From Citrus sinensis (lineage: Eukaryota > Streptophyta > Magnoliopsida > Sapindales > Rutaceae), in assembly GCF_022201045.2 (NCBI RefSeq), contig NC_068563.1, forward strand, positions 27,501,001-27,565,000: a stretch of DNA of 64,000 bases. The letters are read 5' to 3'. A program made the position numbers and the translations under genes. A model generated the notes under the pieces. It did not search any database and was not told where the DNA came from. It saw only the letters and a program-made list of their open reading frames with translations. Shown here piece after piece: positions 45,152 through 54,000 of the stretch (positions are counted from its first letter, which is position 1; every line of letters begins with the position of its first letter).

Positions 45152-45278
45152 ACGGAGCCGTGCGGTGAGCACAGAGCGAACTATTCTTTCGCCTTTTACT
45201 AAAGAATACCGTGTGCTCGCCGCTTATAAGCGGCATACGCCAATTTTTTGAGGGAGTGTTCCTCTGCGAACGCCCCCC
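45152..45278 (+). ncRNA. U5: U5 spliceosomal snRNA, copy 2
   Basis: A second U5 snRNA gene, about 127 nt and over 90% identical to the first. Loop I (CGCCTTTTACT), its closing stem and the basal stem are unchanged except for a C-to-T near the 5' end. The Sm site is AATTTTTTGAG at 45242-45252, which is the commoner U5 form. The last hairpin reads GGGAGTGTTC/GAACGCCCCCC, less well paired than in copy 1. The 3' box is imperfect (CATCAAGTCTTACTTGAAAG). The promoter is the better of the two. Both copies look functional; sequence variants may have different 3' stems. Confidence 0.94.
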
Positions 45279-45289
45279 ATCAAGTCTTA

Positions 45290-46978
45290 CTTGAAAGTCT
45301 TTATATTGATCATTGATTCACCATACCTGGCCATTTCAACTTCTTCTTTTTGTTTAGAGGTTGGCGCGTAAAAGTCGGCCATATTTGAATCTTGTTTAGA
45401 GGTTGGCCGGTATGCAAGTCTGGCATTTTAAATGTTTGGCCGAAGAACTAGTTGGGATTTCGGGCTTGTAAAGTGTTGGTGTGAATATGAAAAAAGCCCA
45501 AATGCATTTTTTTGTTTCTAACGTTGGGCTGGGTAGATCCTATCTGCCCAAGTGTATGAGCGAAAACTCTTATCTATTGTGCCCCCTTCCAATACCTCTT
45601 AAACCCCTCTCCCCTTTTTTAATTAATCCCATTAAAATATTTTAAAATACTAAAAATTCTTTTAGCACTCCATTGACGATGAAGCACCCTCTTACTGGGC
45701 AAGACCTCCATTACCACCACAAAATGCATTCAGAAAAGCTTCCAAATATGCCATAGCTTTGAATACAACAACCACCTCACCAAGAGCAACAATGCAACAT
45801 CATAAAAACCATACCTATTCGGTGAAGACCGCAAAACCCACGTAATCATAAACCAACAAATGCAGGCTCATCCCTTTGTAACACACAGCAGCCAATTCAT
45901 CAAAGGTTGATTGGACGTCTCGATGACCAGCAAACCTCACCAGTCGCTAGATTTTCAAACATAGACACATAGTAATCAACCAGTAAACTACATCCAAAGA
46001 AATCATGATCAACACTTATTGGCATAAAGAACACAACAGCAACACATAGGAGTTCAGAAGATACTAGGTGTTAAATGTTTTATATATATACTTTTTTTTT
46101 ATAAAAAAAAAAGTGCGTTTAAAAAATTTATAACAGAAAATTTATTTAACTTTTGGGTGGGGTTTAATTAAGAATTGTCCTCTTATGTAATTTTAATAAA
46201 AATTATTGTAAAGTATCTATTATCTAAAAGAATTTTAAGAGGTATTAAGTTGGTTGCCAATAGTCCAAATCTAAAAGCTTCAGAATTTAAGCCATACTGT
46301 ATAAACATTAACAATTTATCTTGGTCCAACAGCCCTGTTTTATAGTAAGTGTTAGTCAGAAAATATATCTAGTTTATGACATAAGGGAAAATTGTTTTAT
46401 GGTATACTACCGATATGATTTAATATTGTTACTTCTAAGGATTTGACTGAATATTTTTAAATTTTTTTTTAATTGATCATTTAAGTTCAAATGTTAAAAA
46501 AATAGGGGTTAAAAAAAATAATTTGAGGTCTGTTTACACTCACCTTTTGCATAATAAGAAAAAAAAAAAAAGAGTTCTACTATTATTAGGCGATAGAAAA
46601 GAAGGAAAAGAATACACAAGTATTTTGTGCGAATTTTGAAAAAATGGGCCAAAATACTTGGTTGATTTTGTTTCTTAAAAAAAAAAAAAGAAAGAAAGAA
46701 AGTTCGCTTGGTTGTCATAGGTGCAATTAACCTGTCATCATACTTAAAAATATTGTTTATCCAAAAATTCTAGGTCTAAAAATAGGAAACAACGTTTAAT
46801 TTATTTTTATTTTCAATTTGACTGAATATTTTGCCATTTCCGTAAAAGCCAAAGCCAAGAGCTGAACTTAGCAACTCATTCTCCCCACCGCCAATTTTCA
46901 AACCGTGCATGGTAAAATAAAACGACAGCTTCTCCGTAATTTTCTCTTAACAGAGCAGTTCCCGATTATCTGAGGCAT
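45290..46978. other. Spacer between U5-2 and M3
   Basis: No gene that I can support. A stretch near 45350-45440 repeats TTTAGAGGTTGGC twice. 45655-46080 is less AT-rich than its surroundings, and its minus strand has scattered short open stretches, but no recognisable protein. The rest is AT-rich with homopolymer runs. Confidence 0.4.
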
Positions 46979-46986
46979 TATATAAA
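46979..46986 (+). promoter_or_regulatory. TATA box of micropeptide gene M3
   Basis: TATATAAA about 210 bp before the M3 start codon, the same spacing as in M1 and M4. Confidence 0.65.
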
Positions 46987-47030
46987 TCCTCTGTTTGCTT
47001 CAGCTATTTCATCATCAATAATCACACACA

Positions 47031-47062
47031 CTCTCTTTCTCGTTAAGTTAATCCAAATCAAG

Positions 47063-47094
<32 letters not shown>
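47031..47094 (+). promoter_or_regulatory. Leader hairpin and (GA)n of M3
   Basis: CTCTCTTTCTC (47031-47041) can pair perfectly with GAGAAAGAGAG (47063-47073). The 3' arm runs into a GA repeat up to 47094, which allows slipped pairing. Corresponds to the hairpins of M1 and M4. Confidence 0.55.
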
Positions 47095-47188
47095 TCAAAT
47101 CAAAATTCTAAATTCTAATCACTCCTTGTAATCTAATTTGAAGGAATTGCATCATTCATAAAATAAATTCACATTAGTCTATTCGCAA

Positions 47189-47362
47189 ATGGCAAAGCAA
47201 CAACATAGACATAATAATTCGATGAAGCATTGGCTCGAGGTTGCCCCGTCAGTTCTTGATTTCCCATGGACGCCTTCCACTACTAGCAAATTTCCCAAAC
47301 TGGAACCAATTTTGGAAGACAATGCTGAAGAATATGCAGATGATGACGAGGACGAGGACTAA
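47189..47362 (+). CDS. Acidic micropeptide M3 (57 aa), unknown family
   Basis: Single-exon gene for 57 residues and the most diverged of the four: MAKQQHRHNNSMKHWLEVAP, then SVLDFPWTPSTTSKFPKLEP, ILEDNAEEYADDDEDED. It has a longer His/Asn-rich N-terminal part and extra Ser/Thr residues in the middle, but keeps [MV]K-x-W-L-E-V-A-P-S, the LE-x-I turn and ten acidic residues at the end. No U5 gene follows. Leader with TATA box 46979 and a strong hairpin. Function unknown. Confidence 0.72.
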   Translation: MAKQQHRHNNSMKHWLEVAPSVLDFPWTPSTTSKFPKLEPILEDNAEEYADDDEDED

Positions 47363-48618
47363 AAGTTTCGATTTGTTACGTTGTTTGTAAGAACAGCTTT
47401 ATTTCCTTCCATGTTTGAAATGAAGCTACTCAGAGACGTATGATGGTTACCTCATTGTGTAAATTATTGTAAACACAACAAATTCAATATAAATTAGTGT
47501 TGCTTTCACATATTTATTACGATTCTAAATTCTACTCTATCTAAATTAAAGACAATATTTTGAAAATGGATTAGGATTCAGTGCTGATTAAGTTTTTGTT
47601 GAGCACCGAATTAATGAATAAAAATTTTTTTTTTTAATTTTTTTATTTATCTTATCTAACTACCATTAATTCAGTACTCAATAAAAACTCAGATCAGCAC
47701 TGAATTTTTATCCTTTGAATGAATATACATACGCTCATAGCTCACCGACACCATTCCTTACGAATTCAGTAACACATTTTGCATATAACTTAACCAATCC
47801 CCCTGACACGAGAGGAAAACACAGTGGCCAGATCCATCTCATCCCTGAAAATTTCTTATAGAGCCAGCGAAGTTGTCAAATTCTTTTTTAACAAAATAAT
47901 TTTGACCTTTCCGATGTTTATCATTTCATTTGCACCAGTTCAGTCTAATTATTTTCATGGGTAATGTTTTCAAGTTCGTTGAGTAAAACGATTTTCCTTA
48001 ATTATCCAATTCCAACCATATTATTTCAGATTATTGTGGTTCAACGTAATTTTGAAAGTACGACTTTTAAAGTATTTGATAAACACTCATTTTAACTTGA
48101 CCTGTAATGTTTATTGATTACCTGTTTACTTGATATACAATGAATTCATCCAACAACTCTAGATTAAAAGCCAAACAACAGCTCAATCCCGAACATATAT
48201 ACTAATTCGTCCATAATTTGAGCCAATTGTTAAATTAGTCTTATATAGCAAACGTGTAGAAGTAAATTGAAATTAAGCTTGATATCAGCAACTTCGTCTA
48301 CCACAAGTTTTACATGGTAAAGTCTTTGTAATAGGATTCTGTTCATCTTGATAGGCCAATAAACAATTTAACAATTTGATGTTCCTTATTTAGAACAAAT
48401 GTTTAACAAAACTTCCTGAAAATATCTAGAAACAATATATCAAACCAAAGAAGTACTATTGTTAATTAACAAAATTTCTCCGCACCCTATATTTTGTGGT
48501 AGTTAGTTTTTTGACCTTTTCAGTTATCTTTTATTATTGAAACATCCTTAATATAACTATCAACTAGATTTGGTCTATTAACTAGATTTGGGCCATTAAC
48601 TTCTCCTGGCTATTCCTC
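47363..48618. other. Spacer M3-M4
   Basis: No gene seen. A pair of inverted stretches around 47570-47710 (ATTCAGTGCTGATTAAG and CAGCACTGAATTTTTAT) could be the ends of a small TIR element of about 150 bp. Confidence 0.35.
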
Positions 48619-48626
48619 TATATAAA
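48619..48626 (+). promoter_or_regulatory. TATA box of micropeptide gene M4
   Basis: TATATAAA, preceded by CTCCTGGCTATTCCTC as in M1 and M2, about 215 bp before the start codon. Confidence 0.65.
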
Positions 48627-48698
48627 AAGCACTTGCCCATTTCTCTTAAATCGAACTTAAAAATAATTTTTGTTTGATTGCCTCCAATCTCCATTCAA

Positions 48699-48741
48699 CC
48701 TCTCTCTCTCTTTTTCAGAAAAAGGCAGAGAGAAAGAGAGG
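48699..48741 (+). promoter_or_regulatory. Leader hairpin of M4
   Basis: CCTCTCTCTCTCT and AGAGAAAGAGAGG can pair with one mismatch around a short loop containing TTTTCAGAAAAAGG, which may pair further. Same position relative to the ATG as in M1 and M3. Confidence 0.5.
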
Positions 48742-48838
48742 CACATATTCAAGTACCCAAAAGCTTAAGCTATTGAGGGTCCAACATTAGTATAAACAAC
48801 AAGTCTCAGCAATTACGTACTTTCCATAATCCATTGCA

Positions 48839-48991
48839 ATGGCAAAGGTTCGCAGGCATTTGGTGAAGCCCTGGCTCGAGGTAGCCCCATCTCTTATTGA
48901 TCTGCCGTTGAAATGTTCTTGTGCTCCTAATTTGGAGACGATTAGAGAAGATATATCAGAAGAATATGAAGATGGCGATGATGATGATTAG
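48839..48991 (+). CDS. Acidic micropeptide M4 (50 aa), unknown family
   Basis: Single-exon gene for 50 residues: MAKVRRHLVKPWLEVAPSLI, then DLPLKCSCAPNLETIREDIS and the acidic end EEYEDGDDDD. It keeps the family core KPWLEVAPSL and LETIRE, and is the only member with two cysteines (CSC) in the middle. The order is TATA box, leader hairpin, ATG, as in M1 and M3. No U5 gene follows. Unknown function; likely cytosolic or nuclear because no signal or membrane segment is present. Confidence 0.75.
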   Translation: MAKVRRHLVKPWLEVAPSLIDLPLKCSCAPNLETIREDISEEYEDGDDDD

Positions 48992-51900
48992 CGAATTTGG
49001 TTCCTATATGGAGTTTTAATTAGTGGCCAGTTATATTTAAGCTAAGGTTTATGTCCCAGTTCAAAAGAACGAACTCGGAGATGTGATTAGAAACATTATT
49101 ATTGGATTTTTGCTACGCATACACACACACACACCTCTTACATTGTTTTTTGAGATGCATGCATAGCAAAAATGTAGTGAATAAATGCATATATACTAAA
49201 AAGAAGTTCTACTTTATATGTGTTCTTTGGTAATTTTATATTGCCAAAAGCCAAACAAATGCAGAGTTATATTTGATTATACTATACCAAGCAAAATTCA
49301 TGGTAAAATTTCCACAACCATCATCGCTTAATTGAAAGACTCAAAACTGAGACCAAATAAAATAATTACTATCTTGATTCTTATAATTAAAAAAAAAAAA
49401 CTCTACCTAATCTCTTTAAGTTGACTTTACAAATAAAGATTATGATATATGATTAAATTAGATTATTTTCTTTTTCTTTTTCTATCATTTGAAATTTTGA
49501 TTTGAATGTAGTAAAAGTCTAATCTCTAGAGAATTCATTTCCTTTCTGTTATAAAATTACTTATTAATTTTCTATCTTTGTCTCTTTCTCAAATAACTTT
49601 GAATTTAATTTTTTTAATGCAAACGCTCACATGTTTTAAAATTTAAGGTTAGCGTACACAATTTAATGGTGTATATATTGGTGCTAATCATTGATCTAAC
49701 ATGTAATTGAACAAAATTTTATGACTAAAAAAAAAATGCATCAGTTGATGAGTGTGCTGCATTGACTTATTGGATGCATTTACCATTTGGGACATTTATT
49801 TTCCCGTGTGCAACAAAATCTGGAAACCCTTAAAATTTCACCATTTGGGTCATTTATTTTCCTAATATGCAACGAAATTCAGAAAACCCTCGAGATCAAA
49901 TTTTAAACGCATGCTACATTTGTCTACGTCCTTGCTAGTGTTTATAATTATGAATTATCAATCAGCAGCCCCTATCAAAAATACGTTTTTAATCTACGTA
50001 CTGACATTTATGTGACCTAATTTGTGGGGTTTGAAAATTCCAAAAAAGAAAAAAGGGCCACCGGCCAATTACCGAAGAAACTTTTTTTAATGACAATGTT
50101 GCTCTCCTCTGATAGCTGATGTCTGGACACGTGGTTCTTTTGCAGCCATAATTGGGAGTCCACAAAGCGACAATTGCTAGTGACTTACCAGTTTCCAGCC
50201 ACAAGAAGAACAAAAGCAACGGAGGAAAAAAAAAAAAAAAGAAAAGAATTAATTAAGCAATTAATTAACCATGCCAATTAATTATATTATCAATTGGAAG
50301 AATTGGTTTAGATTAATAATATATATATGAGGTAAACGTTACAGTATGTACAATGAGAGGGCCAAGAGCGAAGGAAATAAAAGGTGGTGGTTGGTTCAAT
50401 TCAATATATATAAAAAACCGGCGTTTCACAATTATACAAATGTTCTACACTGTGGTGTTGGTCGGTTTTATAATACATCTTTTCTATACAATTTTTTGTC
50501 TAAAATTATTAAAAAAATGAATAATGGTTAACTAATTAGATGCGTCACAAAATGATAATCTAATATTCTATAAATTTATAAATATTCAGTTAATTATGGT
50601 ACATGTCACTATAATTAGTAGAGGATACGATAAACTTACCATTATTTATTCAGACCATATATATGATAACAAATATCGATTCATCTTCTTAGTAATTGCA
50701 TGATAAAATTAAGAAAATGACTACCTTACAGCATCAGTAAGGTGCAACCCTCTCACATAAACAATATTCGGTCAAAATTGTGAGAGAGTTACACCTTAGA
50801 GATACTACAATTAATGGTTAATATAATGATGCCAGAAATCAATTCATAAATTTTAACCAAACAAAAAAAATATAAAATATTTTTTCACCGTCCGAACTTT
50901 GGAATCACTTTTTACAAACGCAAAAACACTTGTTACCCGTATCAAATATTTCGTATTTTCCTTGAGCTATTAACAAAAGTTTTGTAAGTAACTTCAATAT
51001 GCAGCCATAAGTAATCTTTGCTTGGAATAAAAAACTTTCACGTAGATAATATAATAATCCTGATCATCCTGCCACCAAAATCGCTTAGCTTTAATTTTAC
51101 CTTCAAATTTAATCATATATTTCTTTCCATAAAAGATTCTGGAGCTGAAAAAACAACAACATTACAGCGCTTCGTAATCCAAAATTATATAAACTAGATC
51201 GCTTTATTGTCACAGCCTCATAGTTGCAGAGTGGTGGCCAATGCCACCAGATATTTGCTACATTTTTTTTTCTTCCTGTTTTTATATTTAATATATTAGC
51301 TTTTAGGTGATCGTCCAGATAAGTTCAACCGGCAACCTATCATCAGCCGACAAATAGGACAACACTTACTGCCTATACTATAATCCCTTTAATTATCGTG
51401 GAATTAATTAGAGTTTTACTTTTTTTTTTCCAATTTTATAATTATTGGATAACATATGATAATGGCTTATTAAAGCTGGAGTGCTCGCTCAGGTAATGAG
51501 GATGGCTTTTTTAGGGTTTACGGAAATTTAGCTAATATTAAATTGAAACCCCACCCACCATTAAGGAACAAGAATAAAAAGGAAAAAAAAAAAAAATTAA
51601 AGGTTGTTTCTTTAAAACGCCTTGTTGATCTTCGTCGAATGTCACAAGTTCTTTTGCTGGAAAGATAGTGACGAAATTACATCTACTTAATGTAGACCTT
51701 TTGGGAAATTAATTAAAACAACTTAATTTTCTATACCTTGATTATTTTTCAATTCATGAAGTTTTTTTCAATTTTTTTTTAACTTGTTATTTGTTTAGCT
51801 TGAGTGTTGCCAACGCTACACTCCATTTATAATTTTTTCTTTTTTTTAAAAAAGGAAAGAAACATTGTAGTTGTGCTTTCTTTTTATGCATAAGAAACTC

Positions 51901-52348
51901 TGGAACTGTCATTACCTCATATAATTGAATTAATAACAATTGATCTTTCTTAAAATAATTGTAGTAGATTCACCAAATCTGGAATAATATATTGTAACAT
52001 ATAAATAAAATTTTATTTTTTACAAGCCTTGTTATTATTATTGTGAGTCTTGCTATTATTTTTTTTATACACTATTTCCCTTAAAACTTTGAGCATAAGC
52101 ATCATGCATCATGCATTAACACAATTAAGAGAACAAAAATAATTCTTCAAGAAACAACACCTAAAAATAATGATAATAATAATAATAACAACAACAAATT
52201 AACATATATATACATATAGATGAGCAAAGCTAATAATGGTGGGACCCAAGGTTGAAAAAAGAAATTCAAAAAATCAAAGGTAATGGACGGCTAATATTTA
52301 TCTCAAAATATGTCATTATACGCATCCTCTTTCTTAATCATTCAGCAC
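48992..52348. other. Long gene-poor spacer M4-PIP2
   Basis: About 3.4 kb of AT-rich DNA with no coding region or RNA gene that I can support. It contains (CA)n near 49117-49132, the palindrome at 50738-50798, and ATA/ATAA repeats near 52165-52200. The last few hundred bases must hold the PIP2 promoter. Confidence 0.45.
50738..50798. repeat. 61-bp palindrome
   Basis: TAAGGTGCAACCCTCTCACA on the left is nearly the reverse complement of TGTGAGAGAGTTACACCTTA on the right, with about 21 bases between. A further ACCTTA just upstream (50723) can also pair with TAAGGT. It could be a minimal MITE or a hairpin-forming relic. Confidence 0.6.
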
Positions 52349-52360
52349 TTAATAAATAGG
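52349..52360 (+). promoter_or_regulatory. Possible TATA element of PIP2
   Basis: TTAATAAATAGG about 120 bp before the start codon. A plausible but not canonical TATA box. Confidence 0.35.
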
Positions 52361-52476
52361 CCACTCTCTACATCCTTCCCCATTCACCCATCATTAAACT
52401 CTGTAGCAAACACAACAGTCGTAGCTCTTGTTTCTCCCTCTCGTTTAATTAACAAAACAAAAATAAAAGGGAAAAA

Positions 52477-54000
52477 ATGGGGAAGGATGTTGAAGTTGCT
52501 GAGCAGCAAGGCGGCGGCGGCGAGTTCTCAGCCAAGGACTACCACGACCCCCCTCCGGCGCCGCTGATCGATTTCGAGGAGCTGGGCAAGTGGTCTTTTT
52601 ACAGAGCTGTAATTGCTGAGTTCATCGCTACGCTTTTGTTTCTTTATGTTACCGTCTTGACTGTGATTGGATACAAGAGCCAGACTGATCCCAACTTGAA
52701 TACCGATCAGTGTGGTGGCGTTGGCATTCTTGGCATCGCTTGGGCCTTTGGTGGCATGATCTTCATTCTCGTTTACTGCACAGCCGGTATTTCTGGTGAG
52801 TTTCACTAACCCTACCTCTGAAACTGAAACTTCGTTGTACCCGCAACCCAACTCACTTACGTATGCTGGTGTATGCATGTTATAAAATACGGAGGACTGC
52901 AGGGGGTCTATATTGATATTTAAACAATTAAATTTGTATTTTGATACCTAGGTGGACATATCAACCCGGCTGTGACATTCGGACTGTTCTTGGGGCGCAA
53001 GGTGTCGCTCATCCGAGCTCTTTTGTACATGGTAGCACAGTGCTTGGGTGCAATCTGTGGTTGTGGGTTTGTGAAGGCTTTCCAAAAATCATACTACAAC
53101 AGGTATGGAGGTGGGGCCAATGAGCTAGCTGATGGATACAACAAGGGCACCGGACTGGGTGCTGAGATCATCGGTACTTTCGTTCTTGTCTACACTGTTT
53201 TCTCTGCCACTGATCCTAAGAGGAGCGCAAGAGACTCCCATGTTCCGGTAAGTAGCTGATCATTTCCCTTTTTACTGTTTTACTCAACTCAATTCTATAT
53301 TTCTCTCTTCGGTACTTGTTTAGGTATGCGTCGTTTTCTTTGATGACTAAGAGAGTTCTTAGTTTGTGGGGGACTCTACAAATTAAAGTCTTTTTAAACG
53401 TGAATATGATTTTTGAGGGTATTTGCTCATATTACGGTGAATGACACCTTCATGTAGCGTTATTTGTTATTTGATTAATTTATAATTTGAACATTATTCA
53501 CAAGAGGTTATAGAAATGTGACTGTCACATATTGTATTGCTCGCTAAAATATTTCTGTTAAAATAATATTGATAATTACCATGTTACACGGTTAAATTGA
53601 TGTTATTTGTTTAATGAATGAAGGTCTTGGCACCACTCCCCATTGGGTTTGCTGTGTTCATGGTTCACTTGGCCACCATCCCCATCACCGGAACCGGCAT
53701 CAACCCAGCTAGGAGTTTTGGAGCTGCTGTGATCTACAACAAGGAGAAAGCCTGGGATGACCAAGTACTTCAATTTTTTCACTATACAATTACTTTTTCT
53801 TAATTATTAGCGCGTGCGTGTGCGTGTGTTTTTGTGTGTATACATGAATATGACTAATGTTGTTGTTTGATGTTTTAACGGTACAGTGGATCTTCTGGGT
53901 TGGACCATTCATTGGAGCTTTCGTTGCTGCATTCTACCACCAATACATTCTCAGGGCAGCAGCCATTAAGGCTCTTGGATCCTTCAGGAGCAATGCTTAA
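52477..54000 (+). CDS. PIP2: Plasma membrane aquaporin PIP2
   Basis: A plasma membrane intrinsic protein of 289 residues. Exons: 52477-52795, 52952-53247, 53624-53764 and 53887-54000, the usual four-exon PIP layout. It conducts water, and possibly H2O2 or CO2, across the plasma membrane as a tetramer. Visible marks: NPA at 111-113 ([10 protein letters not shown]) and 232-234 (GINPARSFG); selectivity filter F91, H220, T229, R235, the strict water-type set; loop B Ser125; loop D gating His203 (RDSHVP); C-terminal Ser284 and Ser287 (GSFRSNA), equivalents of the phosphorylated pair in PIP2s. The short N-terminus ([10 protein letters not shown]) and longer C-terminus place it in PIP2 rather than PIP1. 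A Gly-rich stretch QGGGGEFS lies at 11-18. The subtype within PIP2 is not decided. Confidence 0.97.

Noticed and set aside
45655-46080. Possible degraded coding region, minus strand
   Set aside because: Less AT-rich than its surroundings, with short open stretches, but stops in all frames and no recognisable motif. Could be an old transposon piece.
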